Shown: positions 30,914 to 39,085, counted from the first letter of the stretch. The stretch is 42,539 nt of DNA from Shewanella sp. (GCF_013214165.1 NZ_JABSSM010000038.1:1-42539), one strand, 5' to 3'. Notes: generated by a model not told the origin, from the letters alone. A program made the numbers and translations.

Positions 30914-31648
30914 ATGACTGAATTGATCTATGAACAACCTCTAAACGAGAAGACTCGAAGTTATCTTAGACTCGAGTACCTCGAGCAACAACTGCAGATG
31001 AACTTAACTCAAGATCATCGAGAGCCTTGTTTCTACCCTCTTTTCTCATTATGTGAGCTGGCTGAGCGGTGTGATTACCGCGGCGAAGTACTCAAAGACC
31101 TAGATAAGCAGATTGCATTGCTGGCCAATTGGCAGAATCTGCCCCACATAGATAAACAGCAAGTCGATAAATATTTATCCCTATTATCTGACGCCAGAGA
31201 CACACTTCAAATAAGCGAAAGACCCGGTAGCCGACTGAAACAGAATCGATTCTTAATGGCTCTACGCCAACGATTCAATATGCCTGGGGCATCTTGTAAT
31301 TTTGACCTACCACAACTTCATTACTGGTTAGGCAAGCCTTGGGATGTTCGACAACAAGAATACTCACAGTGGCTAGATACCTTTAGAGCCTTACTGACAC
31401 CTATCAGTCTGCTTCTAGCGCTAACCAGGTTAACCAATGAGTACACCGAAGCCGTGGCGAAAGCCGGTTTTTATCAAGGCAATAGTGCTCAGGCACTGTC
31501 ATTAATTAGGGTGCAACTGGACTCAGTTCAAGGCTGTTACCCTACCATTAGCGGCCATAAGAATAGATACGCGATTCACTTCGTGCAGTTCGACCAACAA
31601 AAACACTCGGATAAAGCGATTGAGTTTAAGTTAGCAACCTGTATCTAA
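30914..31648 (+). CDS. zapD: Cell division protein ZapD
   Basis: The 244-aa cytosolic FtsZ-bundling protein (formerly YacF, DUF1342) stabilises the Z ring. It is recognised by its N-terminus (LIYEQPLNEKTRSYLRLEYL) and the family segments PGASCNFDLPQLHYWL and GCYPTISGHKNRYAIHF near the C-terminus. Only seven bases separate it from coaE and no strong ribosome site is visible, which suggests translational coupling. Confidence 0.95.
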   Translation: MTELIYEQPLNEKTRSYLRLEYLEQQLQMNLTQDHREPCFYPLFSLCELAERCDYRGEVLKDLDKQIALLANWQNLPHIDKQQVDKYLSLLSDARDTLQISERPGSRLKQNRFLMALRQRFNMPGASCNFDLPQLHYWLGKPWDVRQQEYSQWLDTFRALLTPISLLLALTRLTNEYTEAVAKAGFYQGNSAQALSLIRVQLDSVQGCYPTISGHKNRYAIHFVQFDQQKHSDKAIEFKLATCI

Positions 31649-31760
31649 AGCCAGTATCATAGGTTTCATATCAAACATCATGCTTAAATTGCTTAACTTG
31701 AGCCGCTCTCGAGCCCAAAGTTAAGCCAATTTTGTAAGCCTACCTTGTAGAGACCGAACA

Positions 31761-31973
31761 ATGACAACCCGAGTAAAGTGCCCCACCTGCCAAACAGAGG
31801 TGATCTGGAATGCCGAGTCCAAATATCGACCTTTCTGCAGCGATCGCTGTAAGCTAATCGACCTAGGTGACTGGGCATCCGAAAAACATGCAATCCCAGT
31901 CCAGCCAGAATTTGATCATGAGACTCTGGATGCCGAAGGGTATGATGAATCTGGCTTCTTTAAAGAGGATTAA
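31761..31973 (+). CDS. yacG: DNA gyrase inhibitor / zinc-binding protein YacG
   Basis: The 70-aa protein has a four-cysteine zinc site (Cys7 and Cys10 in CPTC; Cys26 and Cys30 in CSDRC) and the [18 protein letters not shown] segment typical of YacG. The E. coli homologue binds GyrB and inhibits gyrase. The acidic C-terminus ends in GFFKED. It lies between zapD and mutT, as in most relatives, after a 112-base gap with no other feature. Confidence 0.95.
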   Translation: MTTRVKCPTCQTEVIWNAESKYRPFCSDRCKLIDLGDWASEKHAIPVQPEFDHETLDAEGYDESGFFKED

Positions 31974-31978
31974 TCCAA

Positions 31979-32395
31979 TTGTCAGTCTCGATAGCTCAAA
32001 CCAAGAGAGTACATGTCGCTGTCGGCGTGATAATCAATGCAGATAATCAGATCTTGCTCGCCAAACGTCTCACCCATCTGCATCAAGGTGGAAAGTGGGA
32101 GTTCCCCGGCGGCAAAGTCGAGGCGGGTGAATCAGTGACCCAGGCATTAACTCGAGAGTTAAAAGAGGAAGTTGATTTAACCATCACAGCTACCCGCTCC
32201 CTGATGAGCATCAGTCATGACTATCCGGATAAACAAGTCCTCTTAGATATCCACTGGGTCACTTGTTTCACCGGAAACGCTCACGGACTCGAAGGACAAG
32301 AAGTTAAATGGGTGCCTAAATCCGATTTACCGAACTACGACTTCCCCGAAGCTAACAAGCCTATAATCGAGAAAATATTAGCCGCTGAGGACTAA
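31979..32395 (+). CDS. mutT: 8-oxo-dGTP diphosphatase (Nudix)
   Basis: This 138-aa MutT-type hydrolase removes oxidised dGTP from the nucleotide pool. The Nudix box spans about 45-67 (GKVEAGE, then RELKEE), with the metal-binding glutamates intact. The usual Gly before the last hydrophobic position is Asp66. The start is a TTG five bases after the yacG stop, with GAGG ten bases upstream inside the end of yacG; no better start lies in frame. The tight spacing implies coupling to yacG. Confidence 0.93.
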   Translation: MSVSIAQTKRVHVAVGVIINADNQILLAKRLTHLHQGGKWEFPGGKVEAGESVTQALTRELKEEVDLTITATRSLMSISHDYPDKQVLLDIHWVTCFTGNAHGLEGQEVKWVPKSDLPNYDFPEANKPIIEKILAAED

Positions 32396-32749
32396 TATCA
32401 ATCCATCACAAGGACAGTGATTTATATAGTCTTTATTGCTCAAGCTGCCGATTAATTGCCCCACCCTTGTCGAACAGCCACCTACCCCTCATAGGGACAA
32501 ACCTGTGGCTGATTGGACTCCAGAAAACCGGCGAAACTCTATACCCTTAGCCCATAGGGGTGTTAACCAGGTGCGCATTATGTTAAATTAATGATGTCAG
32601 ATCATTTGCCGAAGCTCAACTTTCGGTAAATGATTTGTAATGATGCCGTCGCCTGCAACCACCTGAGTACAACCCCAAGTTCGAACGCTGACACTAGTTG
32701 GTTAAAGGCACGTGCGCAAAAAAAAGCTAACCTTGAGCACTGAATCCTT
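32396..32749. other. Upstream region of the betaine-type transporter operon
   Basis: These 354 bases have no supported ORF. The main structure is a long hairpin at 32601-32634, then about 115 bases to the ATG of the binding protein. No match to a known riboswitch was recognised. Confidence 0.5.
32601..32634 (+). promoter_or_regulatory. 13-14 bp hairpin upstream of transporter operon
   Basis: ATCATTTGCCGAA (32601-32613) pairs with TTCGGTAAATGAT (32622-32634), with one G-T pair and an eight-base loop. Only TTTG follows, so it is a poor terminator; it could be an operator (near-palindrome) or a 5' leader structure for the transporter genes. Confidence 0.5.
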
Positions 32750-33754
32750 ATGAAAAATATGATGTTAATTGGCGGCTTACTCCTCAGTAGCGCTACACTT
32801 CCAGCCTTTGCCGATGCGCAATGCGGTAAGGTCACAATCGCGGACATGAATTGGAGCTCGGCTTCATTAATCGCTAATGTCGATCGCTTCATTCTAGAAT
32901 ATGGTTATGGCTGTGAGGCCGAGTTGATCCCAGGCGATACTATGCCAACCAGCACGTCAATGGTCGAGAAGGGTGAGCCTGACATAGCGCCGGAGATCTG
33001 GAGCAACAGCATCAAAGAGCTTATCGATCGAGGCGTCAGTAACCATCGCTTGGCTATCGCGGGCAATTCCCTCTCTGAAGGTGGTGAAGAAGGCTTCTGG
33101 GTCCCCCAATATATGGTCGACAAGGATCCCAGCCTGGCAACCATTGCGGGTATCATCGCCAACGCCAAAACTTTTGTCCACCCGGAAGACCCTGAACTGA
33201 GTGCCTTCTACGGCTGCCCGGCAGGTTGGGCCTGTCAGCTCTCGGCCGAAAACCTGTATCGAGCGCTAAAACTCGAAGATGCTGGATTCGATCTTATCGA
33301 TCCAGGCTCAGGAGCGGGTCTGTCTGGATCCATCGCCCGTGCCTATGAGCGTCAAAAACCTTGGTTTGGTTATTACTGGGCGCCCACAGCAATATTGGGT
33401 AAATACAAGATGGTCAAGGTAGATTTTGGCAGCGGTATCGATGCGGATCATTTTCGCGACTGTACTACCAAGGAGGAGTGCGCCGAGCCTAAGGTCACCA
33501 TGTACCCATCGTCATTGGTGCAAACCGTCACCACCACAGCTTTCGCCGAAAAATCCCCGCAGATATTCGAGTATCTAGGTAATCGTTCTCTGACCAATAC
33601 CCAGCTGAACGGTTTGCTGGCCTGGATGGAAGACAATCAGGCAGACGGCATTATCGCCGCCGAGTACTTCCTGATGAACCATGAAGATACCTGGTTAAAA
33701 TGGGTTCCCGCCGATGTCGCCGCCAGGGTGAAAACGGCAATAAAAGCACTGTAA
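32750..33754 (+). CDS. Glycine betaine/choline-type ABC transporter, periplasmic binding protein (ProX/OpuAC family)
   Basis: The 334-aa protein has a signal peptide (about 1-21, ending PAFA) and an OpuAC fold starting KVTIADMNWSSASLIANVDRFIL. Aromatic residues expected for the quaternary-ammonium cage are present (Trp, Tyr and Trp in GFWVPQYM, PWFGYYWAP and EIWSNS). The C-terminus has the W-M...D-T-W-L-KW pattern of these proteins. Six cysteines suggest disulfides. It is the first gene of an operon with a permease and ATPase. Betaine, choline or a related osmolyte is the likely ligand, but the exact one cannot be read from sequence. Confidence 0.88.
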   Translation: MKNMMLIGGLLLSSATLPAFADAQCGKVTIADMNWSSASLIANVDRFILEYGYGCEAELIPGDTMPTSTSMVEKGEPDIAPEIWSNSIKELIDRGVSNHRLAIAGNSLSEGGEEGFWVPQYMVDKDPSLATIAGIIANAKTFVHPEDPELSAFYGCPAGWACQLSAENLYRALKLEDAGFDLIDPGSGAGLSGSIARAYERQKPWFGYYWAPTAILGKYKMVKVDFGSGIDADHFRDCTTKEECAEPKVTMYPSSLVQTVTTTAFAEKSPQIFEYLGNRSLTNTQLNGLLAWMEDNQADGIIAAEYFLMNHEDTWLKWVPADVAARVKTAIKAL

Positions 33755-33763
33755 ACCCAAATA

Positions 33764-33794
33764 AAAACGCGAGGCCTCAGGGCCTCGCGTTTTT
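33764..33794 (+). terminator. Hairpin terminator between binding protein and permease genes
   Basis: AAAACGCGAGGCC (33764-33776) pairs perfectly with GGCCTCGCGTTTT (33781-33793) across a four-base loop and ends in T residues. It lies 9 bases after the binding-protein stop, so it should attenuate the downstream genes. Confidence 0.85.
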
Positions 33795-33838
33795 GCTTCC
33801 CATCTAGATTATCCCGTGTAAACACTTTAGAGGTAGTA

Positions 33839-34738
33839 ATGGCTGACTTTTCTTGGTTCAGCAAGTTTCCGAAAATGGACCGTGCCACGTTATTGGAAAT
33901 TCGTAAATATTTAGACAGCAGCTTTCGGGACTTTTCCCGTGAGTATGGTGATCTCATCGAGTCATTCTTCGATCCACTGCTCCGCTTTCTTATCTGGTTT
34001 GAAAAACTCTTGGTGCAATCCCCCTGGTGGGCTGTACTCATCTCGATCACCGGCTTGGTCTACCTGGCCAGTCGTTCAAAAAAATTGTCCTTGGGCGTCA
34101 TAGTGTCATTTCTGCTTATCGGCTATTTCGGCATGTGGGAAGATACGATGCGCACCCTTAGCATCATTACCGTATGTACCTTGCTGGCCATATTATTGGG
34201 TGTGCCCATCGGCATATTAATGGCTCGCAACAATCGAACCCAGTCGATAGTGACGCCGATTCTGGATGTGATGCAAACCATGCCGGCCTTCGTGTATCTG
34301 ATCCCCGTGGTCATGTTGCTTGGCATTGGCAAGGTGCCCGGAGTCATTGCCGTGATCATCTATGCTATCCCGCCTGTCATTCGTCTGACCAATCTGGGGA
34401 TCCGCCTAGTAGACAAAGAAGTGTTGGAGGCGGCCACCGCCTATGGTGCCAATTCGATGCAACGCCTTATGGGCGTTCAGCTCCCCTTAGCCTCACCCAC
34501 CATCATGGCTGGTATCAACCAGACCATTATGATGGCGCTGGGCATGGTCGTTATCGCATCTATGATCGGCGTCAAGGGCCTAGGTCAGCCGGTGCTCAAG
34601 TCAATCACCAACCAGTATTTCACCCTGGGACTCTTCAACGGCTTGGCCATCGTCGCTCTGGCTATCATTTTTGATCGCACCTCTCAAGCCTACGCCAAGC
34701 GATCTCAGCAACATATGCAGGGTGGACAACATGACTAA
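33839..34738 (+). CDS. Glycine betaine/choline-type ABC transporter permease (ProW-like)
   Basis: The 299-aa membrane protein has a long N-terminal cytoplasmic and amphipathic stretch (about 1-60), then about seven hydrophobic helices. The EAA loop EAATAYGANSMQRLMGVQLP couples it to the ATPase. IMMALGMVVIASMIGVKGLG is the family signature of ProW/OpuAB. GAGG precedes the ATG by five bases. Its end overlaps the ATPase start by eight bases, indicating coupled translation. Confidence 0.93.
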   Translation: MADFSWFSKFPKMDRATLLEIRKYLDSSFRDFSREYGDLIESFFDPLLRFLIWFEKLLVQSPWWAVLISITGLVYLASRSKKLSLGVIVSFLLIGYFGMWEDTMRTLSIITVCTLLAILLGVPIGILMARNNRTQSIVTPILDVMQTMPAFVYLIPVVMLLGIGKVPGVIAVIIYAIPPVIRLTNLGIRLVDKEVLEAATAYGANSMQRLMGVQLPLASPTIMAGINQTIMMALGMVVIASMIGVKGLGQPVLKSITNQYFTLGLFNGLAIVALAIIFDRTSQAYAKRSQQHMQGGQHD

Positions 34739-36002
34739 TGAAGCACAAAAACAGCCGCTCATTCAGATAAAAAATCTCTACAAGATCTTTGGTAAAAAAC
34801 CAGCCAACGTCATGTCTATGGTTAGAGCTGGTTTATCTAAGGATGACATCCTGGCAAAAACCGGCCATACAGTGGGCCTTAAGGCCATCAACCTCGACAT
34901 TCACAAGGGTGAGATCTTCGTGATCATGGGGCTATCGGGTTCGGGAAAATCGACCCTGATCCGTCACTTCAATCGCCTCATAGATCCGACCGAAGGGCAA
35001 ATCCTGGTTGAAGGCATAGATGTGATGAAGCTAAATACCAAGGAGTTGGAGCAATTTCGTCGCAACAAAATGGCCATGGTATTCCAACGCTTTGGGTTAA
35101 TGCCCCACAGGAGTGTACTGGACAATGTGGCCTATGGCCTCAGTGTACAGGGGATAGATAAGGCCACGAGAAATGCCAAAGCGACACAATGGCTTGAAAC
35201 CGTCGGCCTGACTGGATATGAACAGCAGTACCCATCTCAGCTTTCCGGTGGTCAGCAACAGCGCGTCGGCTTGGCGAGGGCCCTGTGTACCGATGCAGAA
35301 ATCCTGCTGATGGATGAAGCCTTCTCGGCACTGGATCCTCTGATCCGCAGTGAGATGCAAGATCAACTGATTGAGCTGCAAAAAAAGCTACATAAGACCA
35401 TCATCTTTATCACCCATGATCTAGATGAAGCCCTGCGAATTGGCGACCGCATCGCCATCCTCAAAGACGGCAACCTGATCCAGGTCGGTGAGCCGGTGGA
35501 CATCTTGCTTAACCCTGCCGACGACTACGTCGAAGCCTTCGTCAAGGACGTAAACCGGCCGCGAGCCCTGACGGTCGAAACCGTCATGAAGCCGCCCGCC
35601 TATCGTCTAACCGCCGATACCACAGGTGAAGCCCTCAAACAGATGAAACGTATCCCGGCTAACTATGCCTATTACGTTACCGATGAAGGTTTCCAGGGCG
35701 TTGTGTGCCAAGAAGCATTGGAAGATGCCGTCAAGACAGATGAAGAAGCGCCGATGGAAGAGTTCAAGGTAGAAGAAATGGACCCAATATCACCAGATGC
35801 GCTGCTTGAAAGTATTATTCCAGCGACCATGGAATCAGACTTTCCCCTGCCTGTTGTCGATGCAGATGGTGACTTACAGGGTGAGCTCTCCCGCTCTCAC
35901 CTCGCCGACGTGCTCGCAGATTTCTACGGCGATGATGCTGACAGCAGCACAGAAAAAGAAACAGAAAAAGAAACAGAAAACTTAACCAATAAGGATAAAT
36001 GA
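34731..36002 (+). CDS. Glycine betaine/choline-type ABC transporter ATPase with CBS domains (ProV-like)
   Basis: The 423-aa ATPase has Walker A GLSGSGKS (67-74), Q-loop VFQRFGLMPH, signature LSGGQQQRVG (171-180), Walker B ILLMDEAFSALD (Asp195, Glu196) and the switch His in FITHDLDEA. Two C-terminal CBS modules (about 280-405), known to sense ionic strength in OpuA-type transporters, are followed by a repetitive acidic tail (EKETEKETEN). I took the ATG at 34731 (MTNEAQKQ), which has a GGTGG site and overlaps the permease stop; the frame opens further upstream only inside the permease gene. The end overlaps the next gene. Confidence 0.94.
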   Translation: MTNEAQKQPLIQIKNLYKIFGKKPANVMSMVRAGLSKDDILAKTGHTVGLKAINLDIHKGEIFVIMGLSGSGKSTLIRHFNRLIDPTEGQILVEGIDVMKLNTKELEQFRRNKMAMVFQRFGLMPHRSVLDNVAYGLSVQGIDKATRNAKATQWLETVGLTGYEQQYPSQLSGGQQQRVGLARALCTDAEILLMDEAFSALDPLIRSEMQDQLIELQKKLHKTIIFITHDLDEALRIGDRIAILKDGNLIQVGEPVDILLNPADDYVEAFVKDVNRPRALTVETVMKPPAYRLTADTTGEALKQMKRIPANYAYYVTDEGFQGVVCQEALEDAVKTDEEAPMEEFKVEEMDPISPDALLESIIPATMESDFPLPVVDADGDLQGELSRSHLADVLADFYGDDADSSTEKETEKETENLTNKDK

Positions 36003-37216
36003 TGAACCGCTACACACTTGCTGCTTCCTGTATCGCCTTGGCACTGGCCACGAACGCCAATGCTGCGCCAACAGACGGAGAGCTGGATGCTCTTAAAGCC
36101 CGTATCGAACAATTGGAATCCGATAAAGATCAGGCAAAACAAGATAAAGACAGCTCCATCAAGCTTGGCGGTGCGGCTCGATTCCAGTATAGCTACTTGG
36201 ACTATGATGAGAATAATAAAGATCGTGGTGGCGATTTTGACTTCGACGTATTCCGCCTCGATGTCGATGGCAACCTAGATGACATCATTTTTTCTGCCCA
36301 GTATCGTTGGCACCAGTACATGGACGTCATTCACCATGCTTGGGTCGGATATAACTTCGATGACAAGCAACAGGGTAAAATCGGTATCACTCAGGTGCCT
36401 TTCGGTATCTTGACCTGGGCGTCCAACAGCTTCTTCTTCAGCTCCAACTTCTACACTGGCCTGGAAGACGACTACGACATGGGTCTAAATTACACCTATA
36501 GCGGCGATACCAGCCGACTCGATCTGGCCTTCTACAAGAATGACGAACAGGGCGGCCTAGATGGTTATGTCTCTGACCGTAGCGCACGTTATTCCTACGA
36601 TGTGGTGGGTGTGCGTCTGCCAGGCGAAGGCATCTACGACGCTCCGAGTGTCGACAAGGCCGCGGCCGAAACCAACACGGTCAACGTTCGTTATGCTCAT
36701 AACCTAACATTCGATGATGTTGCCCTCGAGCTGGGTATATCTGGCCAGGTAGGTCAACTGGAAATACAAGACGGTACCGATGGCGATCACATGGCAGCAG
36801 CGCTGCATGCCGTGGTCAACTATGACCGCTGGAACGTTAAGTTACAGCTGACCGACTACGAGTACGATGTCGAAGGCATGGATGTTGAAAGCATGATCGT
36901 CGGCGCCTACGCCTTCTATGACTCGATCCCAGCAGAAGCCACCAGCTACATGGCCAACGTGGCATACAGCCTGCCTGTCGACATAGGACCGATTTCAAAC
37001 CTCACCTTCTATAATGATTATACAGTGGTCACCGACAAGCCTGCGGCTCAGCCAGACACCTTTATGAACGTTACAGGTGTCGCGATCACCTCAGGGGGTT
37101 TATACACCTACATCGATTTCGTGATCGCCGAGAACCAACCCTTTATTGGTGGCTCTATGGTCGGTGACGGTGACACCAACAAGCGCCTGAACATTAACTT
37201 CGGTTACTACTTCTAA
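36002..37216 (+). CDS. Outer-membrane porin-like protein in the transporter operon
   Basis: The 404-aa protein has a signal peptide (about 1-21, ending NANA), a short charged coiled coil (about 25-50, ALKARIEQLESDKDQ) and then a beta-barrel. The barrel has alternating aromatic strands and ends NINFGYYF, the terminal-Phe signal for outer-membrane insertion. It resembles the phosphate-selective porin OprO/OprP-like group common in Shewanella. Tandem ATGs occur at 35999 and 36002; the second is six bases after AAGGA and is preferred. The ATPase stop codon overlaps the start, so it is the last gene of the solute operon and may supply the outer-membrane passage for the same substrate. Confidence 0.85.
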   Translation: MNRYTLAASCIALALATNANAAPTDGELDALKARIEQLESDKDQAKQDKDSSIKLGGAARFQYSYLDYDENNKDRGGDFDFDVFRLDVDGNLDDIIFSAQYRWHQYMDVIHHAWVGYNFDDKQQGKIGITQVPFGILTWASNSFFFSSNFYTGLEDDYDMGLNYTYSGDTSRLDLAFYKNDEQGGLDGYVSDRSARYSYDVVGVRLPGEGIYDAPSVDKAAAETNTVNVRYAHNLTFDDVALELGISGQVGQLEIQDGTDGDHMAAALHAVVNYDRWNVKLQLTDYEYDVEGMDVESMIVGAYAFYDSIPAEATSYMANVAYSLPVDIGPISNLTFYNDYTVVTDKPAAQPDTFMNVTGVAITSGGLYTYIDFVIAENQPFIGGSMVGDGDTNKRLNINFGYYF

Positions 37217-37349
37217 GCGTAACGTGTGAGCATGTGATCGTGTGAGCGCCGAGAACCAAATCCTTGTCTATCGGTGGCTCTATGGTCGGTGACGGTGACG
37301 GTGACAAGCGCCTGAACATTACACTTCGGTTACTACTTCTAAGCGTAAC
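37126..37349 (+). repeat. Tandem duplication of the porin gene tail
   Basis: 37126-37223 (last ~90 bases of the porin gene plus AAGCGTAAC) is repeated at 37247-37349 with small changes: a few inserted bases near the front, one extra GGTGAC unit in place of ACCAAC, and a two-base shift near the end. The copies are separated by 23 bases rich in GTGTGAG/CATGTGATCG. The second copy is non-coding. Confidence 0.9.
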
Positions 37350-37421
37350 CAGGTGGCCTGACTCGGGTGCAGTGAATATCGATTGGTATCATACCCACCG
37401 AGCCAGGCCTGCTTAACAGAC

Positions 37422-37455
37422 AAAAAACCGCATTCCGAAAGGAATGCGGTTTTTT
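37422..37455 (+). terminator. Terminator of the transporter-porin operon
   Basis: AAAAAACCGCATTCC (37422-37436), a GAAA tetraloop and GGAATGCGGTTTTTT (37441-37455) pair without mismatch. It works on both strands in principle. Confidence 0.93.
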
Positions 37456-37737
37456 ATTGGATGTAATAAATAGACTCCGCACAGAAAAGCTTATCTAACA
37501 CAATGAGATATAGTAACAATAGAGATTTATTATTAAATAAATGTACTAAACTGACTAACGCTTTTCTTGATGTTGGCATAACAAACCCTCCTCTACAACT
37601 CGGACTTAAGCCTAGTCAAAGGATATTAATCTGACAATCCAGGGTGTCTTGGTTGTTTTGGGTTGTTTTGACCAACAGATTGGTTTTGCAAAAAGCTCGA
37701 CGACGAGCCGTAAGCACTATTGGCTAATATGCTGGAA

Positions 37738-37858
37738 TTGACCTTTTTGCTATGAAATATAAATTAATAGCGTTCGTAGCAACAGCAAAGAGCCATAGGC
37801 TCAGCGTGTTTAACAGACAACAAAAAACCGCATCCCTTTCGGAATGCGGTTGTTGTTT
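37738..37858 (+). ncRNA. Candidate small RNA ending at a second copy of the operon terminator
   Basis: TTGACC (37738-37743) with a weak TAAATT -10 16 bases later could start a transcript near 37773. That transcript would contain a GAGCC-ATA-GGCTC hairpin (37790-37802) and end at a terminator-like hairpin (CCGCAT 37828-37833 / ATGCGG 37844-37849, then TTGTTGTTT). The terminator half resembles 37411-37455, so this may instead be a degenerate duplication. Confidence 0.25.
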
Positions 37859-37944
37859 AAATAGGTTGAGTTGGCCGATAAGACAACTCAGCCGACTCAC
37901 ACAATATAATTTTATTGATCTTCATAGTAAGTAACCACTAATGT

Positions 37945-37988
37945 GTGTAACAGAGCGTGTAACACTTAGTGTAACAGAGCGTGTGACA
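37945..37988 (+). repeat. 20-base direct repeat
   Basis: GTGTAACAGAGCGTGTAACA (37945-37964) recurs at 37969-37988 with one difference (GTGTGACA at the end), four bases apart. Function unknown. Confidence 0.75.
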
Positions 37989-38016
37989 GATCAGTATGGC
38001 GAGCAGATGTATACCT

Positions 38017-38048
38017 AACTTAACGATAATGATTATTATCATTAAGTT
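38017..38048. promoter_or_regulatory. Fur-box-like palindrome A
   Basis: An almost perfect 32-base palindrome with arms AACTTAA and TTAAGTT around GATAATGATTATTATCAT. It matches 15 of 19 positions of the Fur consensus by my count. Three related sites lie at 38205-38225, 39057-39085 and 39912-39940. Confidence 0.5.
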
Positions 38049-38204
38049 GGCAAGCCATTGGTAAACCGTACATTTTACGACTTAAACTGGCTCAACTTCA
38101 CGATAACCGTAAGTTACAACCACTTCACGACAGGTTCTAATTTGGCTCAACCTAGTGAACCTGGAGCGATTAGGCTATTGCCACTATATCGTGGTCAAGT
38201 ACGA

Positions 38205-38225
38205 ACATAATGATTATCATGAAGT
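38205..38225. promoter_or_regulatory. Fur-box-like palindrome B
   Basis: ACATAATGATTATCATGAAGT, just after the NYN gene stop (38227), matches 13 of 15 positions of the 7-1-7 Fur motif. Confidence 0.4.
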
Positions 38226-38226
38226 C

Positions 38227-38958
38227 TCATGATGACAGTCTCTTAGCTTGCTGCTTCGCTCTCTTGATATCGCGTATCCAAATCACTGTTCCTTGTGTCA
38301 CTTTCGATTCAAACAGATCAATAGCAGCAAAGAGATCGCTAAGCTTTTTAAATCCATAGTTTCGCTGATCAAAGGATGCTTGATTGGAAATATGAGAACC
38401 AATTGGACCGAGCATAGCCCAGCCATCATCCTCTTCAACAGCCTCTATGGCCTGCCTTAAAAGGCTAATAAGCTTAGTGTCTTTGTTCAGGCTTTTATCG
38501 AGTTTAGGTTGCTCTTCGTCACCCTGTTCATACCCGTCCAGATACAGAAAGCGGGAACAGCTATTTACAAACGCGGTCGGTGCCTTACGCTCACCAAATC
38601 CAATCAAGAATTTACCATCTGCGAGTGCTCTAGTGACTAGGGGAGTAAAATCGCAATCAGATGACACCAGACATATGATATCAACGTCTTTGGTATAGAG
38701 GATATCCATAGCATCGATAACCAAAGCTATGTCTGTGGCGTTCTTGCCTTTAGTGAGATCGAACTGCTGGATAGGCTGAATCGCATATTCATGCAATACA
38801 TCTTCCCAAGGCTTGATGTTAGGGCTTTTCCAATTACCGTATGCCCTGCGTATGTTAACGACACCATACTTTGCTAGCTCAGACAAGATCACATCAATTT
38901 TTGCTGCTGGTGCATTATCCGCATCGATAAAAAGAGCTATTTTTTCCTTATCTTTCAT
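38227..38958 (-). CDS. NYN-domain (LabA/DUF88-like) protein with LOTUS/OST-HTH domain
   Basis: The 243-aa protein has an N-terminal NYN/PIN-like nuclease fold (about 5-145) with the acidic residues expected for metal binding: FIDADN (Asp12, Asp14), KNATDIALVIDAMD (Asp76) and SSDCDF (Asp101, Asp103). A C-terminal OST-HTH/LOTUS domain (about 165-225, GWAMLGPIGSHISNQASFDQRNYGFKKLSDLFAAI) binds RNA or G-quadruplex nucleic acid in other systems. An RNase or RNA-binding role is a family inference. The ATG at 38958 has AAGGA six bases upstream and is preferred over 38994. Palindromes of the Fur type flank it on both sides. Confidence 0.88.
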   Translation of the reverse strand: MKDKEKIALFIDADNAPAAKIDVILSELAKYGVVNIRRAYGNWKSPNIKPWEDVLHEYAIQPIQQFDLTKGKNATDIALVIDAMDILYTKDVDIICLVSSDCDFTPLVTRALADGKFLIGFGERKAPTAFVNSCSRFLYLDGYEQGDEEQPKLDKSLNKDTKLISLLRQAIEAVEEDDGWAMLGPIGSHISNQASFDQRNYGFKKLSDLFAAIDLFESKVTQGTVIWIRDIKRAKQQAKRLSS

Positions 38959-39056
38959 TAGCATTCCTTGCTTTACAACCTGACAACTACTCATGTCACC
39001 AACAATACCACACTGCTAAATAGGTAAGCACAAAATTTACGAGAGCTAGACCAATA

Positions 39057-39085
39057 CCATGATAATTACTGTTATCGTTAAGTTT
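39057..39085. promoter_or_regulatory. Fur-box-like element C
   Basis: CCATGATAATTACTGTTATCGTTAAGTTT pattern (positions 39057-39085; key parts ATGATAAT and TTATCGTTAAGTT) lies about 100 bases upstream of the NYN start. It shares TTATCGTTAAGTT with the reverse strand of element A and the overall layout with D. Confidence 0.4.

Larger units (their letters stand above)
37217..38226. other. 1-kb gene-free region after the porin
   Basis: No coding gene is supported. It contains the duplicated porin tail, the operon terminator (37422-37455), a small hairpin (37695-37708), a degenerate second terminator (37820-37858) with a promoter-like TTGACC (37738-37743) upstream, a 20-base direct repeat (37945-37988) and Fur-box-like palindromes (38017-38048 and 38205-38225). 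Confidence 0.7.

Noticed and set aside
32396..32749. Riboswitch upstream of the transporter
   Set aside because: I see a single hairpin but none of the conserved loops of known glycine or other riboswitch classes.
34174..34674. 166-aa plus-strand ORF within the permease gene
   Set aside because: Frame shadow rich in His/Arg/Gln; the permease frame carries the conserved EAA loop.
37752..37934. 60-aa plus-strand ORF
   Set aside because: It runs through the second terminator hairpin, has no convincing ribosome site and no recognisable domain.
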